Positions 11,476 through 22,149 of a stretch of DNA of 64,000 nt are shown here, in pieces (positions within the stretch are counted from its first letter, which is position 1; every line of letters begins with the position of its first letter). Source of the stretch: Muricea muricata (taxonomy: Eukaryota; Cnidaria; Anthozoa; Malacalcyonacea; Plexauridae); contig OY979718.1 of NCBI GenBank assembly GCA_963855995.1, forward strand, positions 24,852,282 through 24,916,281, in the 5' to 3' direction. The notes below the pieces were generated by a model. That model was not told the DNA's origin, did not search any database, and worked only from the letters and a program-made list of their open reading frames with translations. A program made the position numbers and the translations under genes.

Positions 11476-13377
11476 TCGCTCAGAATGGTGATTATTCCGT
11501 CCCAGATCCCTCAACTTGCGGTAAATTGTCATTCTAACCGATGGAATTGCTAAAATCATTAATTTTGTAAACACATGGCTCCTTACAAAGGTGCTAGTCA
11601 TGTTTGTGTGTGTGAAGTCCTTTTCCACGGCAAAAATGGAGAAATTAGAAGGGATATTAGCAAAAATTTTTGAGACATAATAAAGCAGTGCTTACATACG
11701 TCTTTACCATAAACAGAACTCGCAAAAGTCTACTATTCAGACAAGTTTACTATATTACAAGTAACCTTTAAAGAGAGGCCAATGCTGGACGAAAACGTTT
11801 GTAATAGGAAAGCAACGGACAAATTCATTCTATTTCCAGTTCTGAAAAAGGTAATAGATTAATTGTCCTTATCTATCTTCAAATGTTTTTCCCTAAATTT
11901 GCTCAATCTGTAAACAGCCTGGGGCTTTAGACATCACAGATATGACATTTCCATCTGGCTTTTTTCAATCTGGGTTACCTTGAATGGAAGTTGTCACAAT
12001 GCAACATAGTATCTCAGACTGTAACTATTAAAAGCGATTTCTGATTTCGGGCATAATGTAATGATAAAAGTATAACAATAGCATGCTTTTCATAGCCAGC
12101 ATAGAACTGTAGAGCTGCTACTGGTTTTTTCTGATGCAAAAAAAAACTCGATTATTTTGATAAACAGGAACAAGACGCCTGCTAGAGCTTTCACTTCGCC
12201 TTCCAAGAGTAGAAGAAAATGTGCACAAGGGACACCAACAATTCCCTTTTAAAATCAGTTGTTATTAGGGTCAATTGTATATGTGATTCTAATGTAACAC
12301 ATAGGTTGGAAACATGTTGGAAACACCTCTCACTTCTAGATACCTTCCAGGAAAATTTAATTAGGCATTGGCTTGAGAGATACCCCTCTTGCAACTTGTA
12401 ACTGGGGGATATTACCCCACCAGTGATATTGCAACTGCTGCAATAACACTCCATTGTAAAAACGATATTCGGTGCACTATTTTGTCACCTTGTTTATATA
12501 CATTGAACAGGCATTGTTTATATATATTGAGCAGCCTCTTAGTGAAATTAATGGTCACTTAGTGAGCTATAAATTGTGTCTCTTTATTGAAGATTGTTCT
12601 GTCAGTTTATTTTCAACTTAGGTTGATAAGTGTTTTAGTGCATGTTACTGTTGGTGTTTCAGACCTCATGTTTCTTGTGCACTGAAGTAACTGGACACAT
12701 TGAAGACAATATATATTTTATTTGTAGTTCTAATAATATTATTGGAAAGTGAGCAACAAAACATTTAAAACAGAAGTTTTAAGCGTTAACGCTTAATGAA
12801 TACTTGAAAACAATTGTTGCAAAACTCTCTGATATTTAAAAATTGTCAACTAATTATTTATCCTGGGAGGTTATGTACAGTTAATGAATGCATGATGAAG
12901 GTGGACTATTATTGACTTTACCTATTTTTGGTCAAAGCCAAAGGCAACATTTTTGCTGCAGTTATACTTGGCTCTTAAGCACAACATTGCTGATAACTTA
13001 TTATTAGTTATACTTTCCTGGTTGTCCGATGCTTTCCTCAGACAAACGTTTTCGACCAGCATTGGCAAGGGTGGTTTTAGGTCTCTCAAGCTTACTTATA
13101 TTACCTGAATCGTCGACTTCTGTGAGTTTTTTATAAGATAAAAATAGGTTTAAGCACTGTTTTCTTATGTCTCAATAATTTTTGCTAATATATCCCTTTT
13201 GGTAGCTCTATTTCTACATTTGCCGTGGAAATGGACTTCACAACACAAACATGACTAACAGCTTTGTAAGAAGCCATGTGTTTACAAAGTGAATGATTTT
13301 AGCAATTCCATCGGTTAGAATGACAATTTACCGCGAGTTGAGGGATCTGGGACAGAATAATCACCATTCTGAGCGAC
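11476..13377. mobile_element. Element I3 inside the left end of N2
   Basis: Arms of about 330 bases are inverted at 11476-11800 and 13055-13377. They share TCGCTCAGAATGGTGATTATT at the outer ends and 'gacaatttaccg' further in. TGCAA lies on both sides (11471-11475 and 13378-13382). Beyond it, the N2 sequence resumes ('tattacatctggagaaagc', matched inverted at about 20960). No coding sequence is seen in its 1.9 kb. Confidence 0.6.
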
Positions 13378-13955
13378 TGCAAACCACTGAGCTTTATTAC
13401 ATCTGGAGAAAGCACGCGCCGCCATCTTTGAAGCCATTTTAATGGCGGCGATTTGCAAAATTGGTTCCCGATTGGTTCCCGGCTACAGGTAGCTACCACT
13501 GACCCAAAATGCGATGCTATACGTCCGACAAAGCTCTTCGCCCCCCTGGTTTTTAACAAAAAATTGTTTACAAGATAGCGAGAAAAAGAAAATAATCTTA
13601 AAATATTTTGATTTCTTTGAATATATTTTTATGCTACATTTGCTTAACGGTGAAAAAAGGTGTTTGCCTTACTTGTCGGAGCAAGAATCTGCTATAAATA
13701 TAGGGGAATTCCTCTTTCAGGTATGTTTCACACAACATATACTTTGTATTTTGCGTACGATATTAATACAGACACGGCAACACGCTTCGATGTTTGTCTT
13801 GTTTGATAATAAAGTGTTTTTAGATCACAGAAACCGTTAGATTTTATATACAAACGGTTAAAGGTTATTGACATAGTTTTTCTTCTTCTGAGCATTGTAT
13901 TTTTATTGCTAGCTTCGTTTTCTTTAGCTGAAGAGTGAAGGCTGTTGCATTACTT

Positions 13956-14487
13956 CAGGGATGCAAAATCTTCTTATGTTATTTCTTCTTATATCTTCTT
14001 ATATTATTTTAAGAAGATTTTAATTTGGATGAAAATTCTTCTTATATTTTCTTATAAAATAAACATTAAATAAAAATGTTTTAACACTTTCTCATCTCAA
14101 TTTCTCAAGTATTGTATTAAACTCAGTAATTTTCTATCTGCCATTTTAAAATGGAAGTGGACAATGACTAAAAAATAGTTCTTCAAGATCTCAGACGACC
14201 ACTGTTACTTGTACATTCTAGGTTTTAAGACATAACAAATAAACAGTAAATTCTTTAGTGTTTAAGTTTTTTTATACAATAAGTTTTCACAAGGAATTTC
14301 TAGTTGTCAATGTCACAATTTCCATTGTTAGGTTAGGGTAACAGGATAAAGGTTCGATGTAAATTGATGACGTCATCACATTCTTGTTTTAAAGTCAAAA
14401 ATCTTCTTATATTGTCTTAAATCTTCTTATAATGATTATAAGAATTAAGAAGATTTTTGTTTTGAAAAAATCTTATAATCATCCCTG
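13956..14487. mobile_element. hAT-type MITE, 532 bp
   Basis: The element runs from CAGGGATG to CATCCCTG. Its target duplication CATTACTT is perfect at 8 bases on both sides (13948-13955 and 14488-14495). 'TCTTCTTAT' words fill both subterminal parts. Eight-base duplications and CAGGG ends fit hAT elements. Non-coding. Confidence 0.8.
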
Positions 14488-14495
14488 CATTACTT

Positions 14496-16380
14496 GCATA
14501 TGTTAGCCTAACTTTCCAGGACTCGGCAGCATCTTTATGCAACTCGTTCCGGCTAAGCTGCTGATGTAGAAAGTAGATACTACCAGAAGATTTAAAGAAA
14601 GTACACACTCGCTTTGTTTTAGGTCTGTACCTGCCAGTATGTGCAAATCCAATACCTGAGAAAAAAGTCAGCTACAGAAAAGGGAAAATATCCAGGACAT
14701 GGCATAAGAGGTTTTGTTTTCCAAATTCACCTAGGTAAGTCACACTTTATATTAACAATCAGAAGAAATTTAGAAGTGACAGGGTTCAGAAAACTGCATG
14801 TTTTCATTGTTAAGTTTTGTATTAGCCATTGATGCCTTTTAAAGATACAAGTAATTATAATTGTAAATATCATTGACTTATCAGTATTTAAGAATCCTTG
14901 ATAGCTCCACCCTTATAGAATAAAGGCATTTGCTTTTCTTTGTGTATCCTTGTGTTGTAAAGGCAAAAATGCACTACAATATACTGATATACTTGCTAAT
15001 GTTTTCTTATTTTGTAGGACCTATCTACTGTAAGAACCTCACCTCAACATGGCATAAAGCATACATATGTAAAACAACAGAGACAGAAATTTTATCATGT
15101 CATATCTATGATATGATGAATAATTTAATAAAATGTCAAATTCTATATTGTACAGTAGTCACTACTATTCTTAAAGTTACATTGTTAATGTTAAGCTAGT
15201 AATGATACATGTAAAAAGCCAAATTAAAAAAGTTCAAAATTAGTCCTGTATTAATGCTGCCTCCAATTTCCAACAATCCAACAGTTACTTTGCATGTATT
15301 TTAGACATTCTCCGAGAATACAAAAACAACAGGTAAGAGTCTGCACAAACCAGGTGTCAACTTTACAGTGTTTACTAGAAACAAAAACATAACATTGACA
15401 AGAAAGGATGTGAAATGATACACATTGGCATCACCTAGGGGATGGTGGTTGGATATAGGATTTATGTAATCAGCAGAAAATTGTATTAGGAAAATGATGA
15501 CTTTGACTCCCCTTCCTTAAAAAGGCATAGGACCCACAAATCAGGGTGAGATGTGTTTTTTTGCAGACATATGTGTCAATTTGTGCCAGAGTAGAAAATG
15601 TATGTATTTTACTGTCTGATTGCATACAGGGTGGTTAACTTTACAAAGTGTATGTCAATATACCTGAATAAAAGAGCTAATTTGGCAGAAATATGAGATT
15701 TTTAGAGGGTCCTGAAAAGGGTAAACTGGGAGCTAGGAAATGCATGTTTTTGCTGGGGAAATAGGATTCCATGCACTGAGACTTCCCACAAAACAATAGA
15801 AAGCTTTGTGCACTTGGACAAAGGGATTAGTAGCCCTTCATGACCCTGTTTTTATAATTCAAAGATATAAAATATACCAGAAGGCAATTTCAACTTCCTA
15901 CATCCAACTGATCCAAGTTATACATCACATAAATCTGTACATTTAATGTAAGACTGTATAGTACATTCAGGCGTCAAGCTTACAAATTTGATATAGAACA
16001 ACATTGAACGTGAAAATTGAAAAAAAAAATTAAAAGATAGAAACTCTAGTTTCAAATACCTGTTAAACACAAAACTTCAAATGATTCAGGTCGGTGTTCC
16101 TCATCACGAGCCTCATCACCTCAAAAATCTTGCAATTGTCGACATTTTGAAGACTTTATTAATTTTCCGTTCCTGTCCAAGGCCAAGTATATAATGAATA
16201 ACTTGTACATGTTTGAATAAATCGTAAAAGTCCCAAAAAATTCATCAAAATCATTCTCATTGACAAAAAAATTCACTGCGAAAAAGATCAACATAACATC
16301 CAGGGGGGTGTGAAAACCGCCGCGGGCTCAAAATTGAGCCTGGCTAGCGGTTACTACCTTTAGCCGTTGCCATAGATATT
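14496..16380. other. Gene-free interior of N2
   Basis: Small open frames (14641-14832, 14930-15199) look like chance. They have no domain and end in AT-rich filler. Nothing further is recognised. Confidence 0.4.
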
Positions 16381-18747
16381 AGTCCGTATTCTGGGCACCG
16401 AAAAGTCGCTTAGAAAATGATTTTCGCTGCCATGGTTTGGGGAATACTTTTTCTCTGCATGAATCTATAGATTTTTATATCCTGAATTCGAATTCACTTG
16501 TTGTCACCTCCAGAAACCCGCAGTTTTTTTTGTAATTTACGATCAAACATCGATACTTTTCACTTAAATTTCCGCCATTTTCCCGAGGAAACTTCATGTT
16601 ATTTATAGTTGTTGTACTAGTTCAAGTCTCTTAACAGGGGGGTTTAACACGGCTACATGTATTTTTGTATTGTTTTGATAATTTGATTATTGATTTCAAA
16701 GCGCAGTCAATCGAAATTATACTATTAAACGACAAAATACATGTAAAAACACGGAAAGCGTTAGCTTTTGAAAATGTTAGCGTATATCTATTGAAACCTC
16801 GATTCAAGCTACAACGGACTATCATATGCTTGGCAGTGCTTGGCAATGCAAAGATTCTTCTATTTCAAATATCACATGGCCTTGATAATTTCATCATTCA
16901 GTTCATGTCATTCATCCTTGTAATATAGTTTAGGTATGTTGTTTATTTATGTGAGAGAATTTGTAGGTATTAGCCTAAATCATCAAGGCTGAACATTCTG
17001 CTACGCAAACCATATGACTTTATTTGCCTTATATGCTCTTGGTCATATTTTTTTCTGAATATTATGTGGTGTAGGAGCAGTTTTCAATTTTTATTAGCAT
17101 TAATATTTGTAGCATTAATTCTACTTATACCAGGACTAAAGTGAGAGTTTTATTTTGAATACAAGCAATACAAAGACAAAGTCATACCATTTGTATTCTG
17201 ATTCATATGTTTTTACTGGGATTTCTGAAATATAGTCAGTCAGAGTCATCATGAATACCTTTGCTGGCTTTGCACATCCACCAGAACAGAATGCAAAACT
17301 GCTACACAATTTTTTTGGGAGGGTTTATTATTGATGGAGGTTTATTCATACCAATGGCATGGTCCTAAATATCCTTGCAAGGATCCTGACACATTACATT
17401 TTTTAGTTCAAAAATTATTTTTTGTATTTATGCATGTATTGGAGCTGTCCATTGAAGGTGTCTCAGGGTTGCATATTAGTTAGGGGCAGGGTGGGAGCCC
17501 AGGAAACAACCCTCACTTTAGATACCAGAAATTTCTACTGCAAGTGTGTTGTGCAATGTCAAACAGATCAATTACTAAAGCTGCACTTTTGCCTTCAACA
17601 CCATAATATGCTATATTTACAGTTCTCAGAGATCTTAATACAATTGCCATGTTGTACGCCACTTCAATGGTAATTGTCTGTTGTTTTTTTTATATTATAT
17701 TCTAAGTATCATTTGTTGGAGAGAACTATCTACAAGACAGTTATTTTTTATTCAACACAAAAAATTCTTGTACACCAGAAATTAAAGTAACAAGGTCAAA
17801 CTATGTACCAATTCATAAATAAAGTAATTTGTATTGACCTTTATTTTGGTTTTACTGTTAACTAAACAATCAAGGGACTGTGAAAAATATAACATTCACA
17901 TGAATAGTTCTCTACTTTGTGCAACTGCTTCCCATTTAATAGCAATAAATCAAAAAGTATAGCCAATTTTATGACCTGAATATCTTTTGTACTGACAACA
18001 AAATTTGTATCTTGAGTAAGATTATGATATATTATTGGGGGGGGGGTTTATATGCAATGCAATGTTAGTACAATATACTGTATATACTTAGAATGTAATG
18101 AATATCAATGTTCATTTATGCTAATAAATTGCTACAAAAAGTATTAAGAAAAAATGATGACCGGCAGCATATAAAGAAAATAAAGCCATAATTTCACAGA
18201 TGCATACCAGAACGTTCAGAAAATATCCACAATTCGTGAACTCGCTCAGTCGCGTAAATAAACAACTTACTATTAATAACCACGAATACCAGACCAATGA
18301 CATTTTAAATAAAGAATCTTTGCAAATAGAGAAGATATTTCATTGTAATTTAAATAGATATATATGCCAGCATTTTCAAAAGCTGATACTTCCAGTGTCT
18401 TTTAGTCTATTTTTCTCCTTTAGTGGTAGAATTTCAATTGACTAAGTTTCAGCTCGATAATCAAAACAATTCAAGAATACATGTAGCCGTGTTAAACCCC
18501 CATGCCTAGAGACTTGAACTAGTACAACAACTGTAAATAACATGAAGTTTCCGCGGGAAAATGGCGGAAATTTAAGTGAAAAGTATCAATGTTTGATCGT
18601 AAATTACAAAAAAACTGCGGGTTTCTGGAGGTGACAACAAGTGAATTTGAATTCAGCATATAAAAATCTATAGGTTTATGCAGAGAAAAAGTATTCCCCA
18701 AACCATGGCAGCGAAAATGAAAGAAAACCACCGCCAGAATACGGACT
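16381..18747. mobile_element. Element I4 with ~270-base inverted ends, 2.4 kb
   Basis: The left end starts AGTCCGTATTCTGG and the right end closes CCAGAATACGGACT. The arms match, with scattered changes, up to 'gtttaacacggctacatgta' (about 16655 and 18480). A possible TAT duplication flanks it if one T/A is added to each end. The interior has no recognisable protein. It is non-autonomous. Confidence 0.7.
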
Positions 18748-18762
18748 ATATGGGGTCAGGGC

Positions 18763-20436
18763 ATAGACATAGTAGGTCTAGATTGCTGACTCATAGATCG
18801 GAGGCGTGACCTGTATGATAAATCCAAGATGGCGCGGGAACCGGGCAAAAAATTATAAGACTCTACAGGGAAATCAATGTTTTTCGCGATTTAAAACGTC
18901 TCGTTACTTGGAATCGCTTCGAATCAACATTTTTTGGAAACAACTAATTATTGCGGAAGTTTTGAGCACTATTTGTGTAATTTCTGCTGAATTCCTCGTG
19001 AAAATCTCGCTCGTGAAATGTGTTGTGAATTGGTCACTTGGTCAGTTCGAGACATTTGTTGTCCAAAATATGTATTTTTGACCGGCTTTGGCCTCTTGGG
19101 TGCTATTGTGACCTACAGCTATCCTAAATTAAACATTTACAAAACGATGGAGCAAGATCTTCGCGTACAAATCGATTGTTCGCTTGATTTGTGTGGTGTG
19201 TGATACCTGATAAGTTAGTAATATTTACTACATAGATACGACTTCAAGCCAACGTACTGTTTTCGAACCTCAAAGACGGATAGGTTATCAAGTAAATATT
19301 GTCTGAATTATGTAACATGCATTACCAAAATATAATCGAAAACTGGTGCTACAGCTGCTAGTTTAAAATTAACATAATGGTAAACTTTGGCATACTTTTG
19401 GATACACTGTACATAGAATGCAACATGCACCTGCTTGCTAGCTTGTGCAACATTGGAGCAAAGTCTGCAAACATGCGAGTATGGTAAAGCTAGCAATATT
19501 CTAATGCCCATTTGCTATATTCCAATGAACAATTAGTCGTGATTATAAATCATTAATAATTCATGAAGAAATCTGCACAAATCATCAGAAAATCTAGGCT
19601 AACCTGCCAACTGTGCTCAATATTGATAATGATAAATTGATGATGATAAATTTATTTACTGAGTCTTAGGGTCATCAACTAAACTGAACCCAGACCACCT
19701 GATTAGACTCTAGAAGGCTTCTACATTTCTGCGCAAAATTCTCTGGTGAAGAGGATCTTTTATGCGCAAAATAAAACTTTTCAGTCTGGGTACGTTTGCA
19801 CACACTCAACACAAATTTAACCTAATTAAGCGTGAAAGACATTGTATGAAGTGAACACAAATACCGTTAATAATAATTTTCAAATTGGCAACGTCAAAAA
19901 ATGAATCATCTTGTTCCATAGATTCATCGACACACTGTGACACTGCATTACAGTATACATGATTGTAAATGAAAATCACACACCACACAAATCAAGCGAA
20001 TAATCGATTTGTACGCGAACATCTTGCTCCATCGTTTTGTAAATGTTTGATTTAGGATAGCTGTAGGTCACAATAACACCCAAGAGGCCAAAGCCGGTCA
20101 AAAATACATATTTTGGACAACAAATGTTTCGAACTGACCAAGTGACCAATTCACAACACATTTCACGAGCGAGATTTTCACGAGGAATTCAGCAGAAATT
20201 ACACAAATAGTGCTCAAAACTTCCGCAATAATTAGTTATTTCCAAAAAAAGTTGATTCGAAGCGATTCCAAGCAACGAGACGTTTTAAATCGCGAAAAAC
20301 ATCGATTTCCCTGTAGAGTCTTATAGTTTTTTGCCCGGTTCCCGCGCCATCTTGGATTTATGATACAGGTCACGGCGTCACGCCTACGCAATAGTAATTA
20401 TTCTATGAGTCAGCAATCTAGACCTACTATATCTAT
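18763..20436. mobile_element. Mutator-like non-autonomous element, 1.67 kb
   Basis: Long inverted ends of about 440 bases (18763-19200 and 19978-20436) begin ATAGACATAGTAGGTCTAG. A 10-base duplication GGGTCAGGGC flanks the element (18753-18762 and 20437-20446). The ends share a pattern with T1: 'AGATTGCTGAC', then 'CGTGACC', then 'AAGATGGCGCGG..CCGGGCAAAAA'. T1 and this element therefore belong to related families. The open frames inside each arm are mirror images and reflect the arm sequence, not genes. Confidence 0.75.
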
Positions 20437-20438
20437 GG

Positions 20439-20871
20439 GTCAGGGCTATTTCAGATCCGTCAGAGCACCTCCTGCCCGCAGGCTAATTGTATATTGACTA
20501 GTAACAACTATTTCAACGGCTTTTTTCGTTTTAAATATTTTTTAAATGTGTTTAAGGATGAGTAATATGTTATGAACGAGAAAAAAATTTAAAGACGAGA
20601 AAAACTTTGAAAAAAAATGTGAAAAAAAAACATAAATAAAAAAACTTTTCAACGGGCCCTAGAACCAGCGCTGCTTAAACAATGCCTCATCCTACTGCGC
20701 CAAGGATGCTCGCTGGAAGAATCGCATCAAAAATTGTATTTAAGCCCTAACCCTAACCCCAACCCTAACCCCAACCCTAACCCCAACCCTAACCCCAACC
20801 CTAACCCCAACCCTAACCCAAACCTGAGTTTAGGTGACTAGGTGCTCTGACGGATCTGAAATAGCCCTAAC
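20439..20871. mobile_element. Small inverted-repeat element carrying telomere-like repeats
   Basis: A perfect 29-base inverted repeat lies at 20442-20470 and 20840-20868 (GGGCTATTTCAGATCCG outward part). Allowing one change it extends by three bases (GTCAGGGC against GTTAGGGC). The interior holds the alternating telomere-like array at 20745-20825. No protein is encoded. The Mutator-like element beside it inserted at its left edge, since the duplicated GGGTCAGGGC includes the start of this repeat. The MITE is therefore the older of the two. Confidence 0.7.
20745..20825. repeat. Telomere-like array, alternating CCCTAA and CCCCAA
   Basis: About 13 six-base units are seen, mostly strict alternation of CCCTAA and CCCCAA, that is a 12-base unit. 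On the other strand this is TTAGGG/TTGGGG. TTAGGG is the usual animal telomere repeat. The array is internal and sits inside an inverted-repeat element. Confidence 0.9.
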
Positions 20872-22149
20872 CTAGATATGGCGTCAAATGGCGTGATGAT
20901 TCGTCAGAAATCCGCCATGTTTTTGGCTTCAACTGCTTGACTGAACAGAGATTGGCGTGCTCTCTCCAGATGTAATAGAACTCAATGCTGCAAACGGAAT
21001 ATTGAAGAATTCAAAATGGCGGGAGATTATTTGAAGCGTGTTGAAAGAGTGAGAATTAAAATGGATTTTATGAAAAAACTGCGGGTCAGAGGAGCGGCAA
21101 CTTTTCAGATTCGAACTCCCCGTGTTTGCCCCGAAAAAGTTATGTTCTGCAAAGTTACCTCAGTTCCACGACATGCTTAATGAAATTTGTTTTCTAGCCA
21201 CATTTTCGAACTACGGCGAACGGCCTATTATGTTTTGTAAATGCAAGACTGTCTTCTTATTATTAATGTAATTAATAGGTCGTGCTTTATACCAAATTTA
21301 AGCTTACATTAAGCGTAATAACATACTGATGACAAATGTTGTGCCATTTAAAAAATTGTCGATAAAACAAGGATTAAAAACTCAATATTTTGTCATTTTA
21401 AAAAAATATACAGAAAGAATACCAATTGCCGTGTTGCTATGACAACAATCTACCGGAGTACTTCATGTAATTCCGAACATTTAGCTGCATGCTCTTAGTT
21501 AGTGGCGAGGGGTTGCTGCATGCATGTATTTCTAGTCATAATCAATAAAAACCCATTGGAAACACGAGTTTCTCTCATACTTATTTAAATCATTTGTTGT
21601 TATATTTGTGCTACTTTGTCAGGAGATTCAACACAAACAATCATTTCTCATAAATTAATAAAAACCATATTCAACAAACAAACAAACTAAATTCTACCTT
21701 CTAGCTGGGGTGGATGTGCAGTCATAATAGCCGGCGTAGCTGCTAATACTGAGGAAATTGACCCACGATATTTTTCATTAAATTCGGCAACCGCTTTCCT
21801 GTTTACAACTAAAACATCGATAATAAACATCGTTTCCTAAACATATGGAATCGATTGTGATTCGAGGTGTTAAAAGTCCACTATCCACTCAAACTAACTA
21901 ATTTTGCCAGTATCTAGCCCACTCGTATCATTTCAGGTTCCAAACCTCCGCAATAGTGCATGATTTATTTTTAAAAAAAGTCCAGTTAAACGTGATTCGC
22001 AGCAGTTAAACGATCAAAAAAGCCCAAAAACCTGTTTTTTGTAATACTATTCCTATTTTTTTCGCCCGTTTGCGAAGCTATTTCGGATTCTTCTATTTGG
22101 GGTCACGCGCGCTAGGTATACGTGAGCAATCAAGGTCTCCTATATTTAT

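Larger units (their letters stand above)
11252..21227. mobile_element. Element N2 inside repeat H, TTA target duplication
   Basis: Inverted ends begin TAGGCCGTTCGCCGT (11252) and end ACGGCGAACGGCCTA (21227). They stay similar for about 220 bases, up to 'atattccgtttgca'. TTA flanks both ends (11249-11251 and 21228-21230), and the empty site in the other copy of repeat H has TTA once. A 3-base T-W-A duplication is the mark of PIF/Harbinger elements. No DDE transposase was found inside, so it is a non-autonomous copy swollen by later insertions. Confidence 0.65.
10645..21509 (+). repeat. Repeat H, copy 1, split by a 10 kb insertion
   Basis: The outer parts, 10645-11251 and 21228-21509, together match the repeat at 49045-50772. 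The match runs from 'agggttactaatttcg' to 'cttagttagtggcgag'. The middle is occupied by element N2. Comparison with copy 2 shows the uninterrupted target 'agtttatgttttgt'. No inverted ends were found and no protein is encoded. Confidence 0.7.
9492..22149. mobile_element. Outer transposon T1 of the nest, ~12.7 kb with insertions
   Basis: Inverted ends of roughly 370 bases lie at 9492-9860 and 21770-22149. Both hold 'ATATAGGAGACC', 'CGTATACCTAGCGCGCGTGACCCC' (24 bases read in two parts) and 'GTTTAACTGCTGCGAATCACG'-type words. The left end is preceded by GGATCACAG (9483-9491). The same nine bases follow the related right ends at about 23070, 23970 and 24930, but are lost at 22150. A 9-10 base target duplication with long inverted ends suggests a Mutator-like element. 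No transposase remains, so it is non-autonomous or gutted by later insertions. Confidence 0.65.

Noticed and set aside
18806..20161. Mirror-image open frames at 18806-19203 and 19976-20161
   Set aside because: They lie in the two inverted arms of the Mutator-like element, so the match reflects the arms and is not evidence of a gene family.
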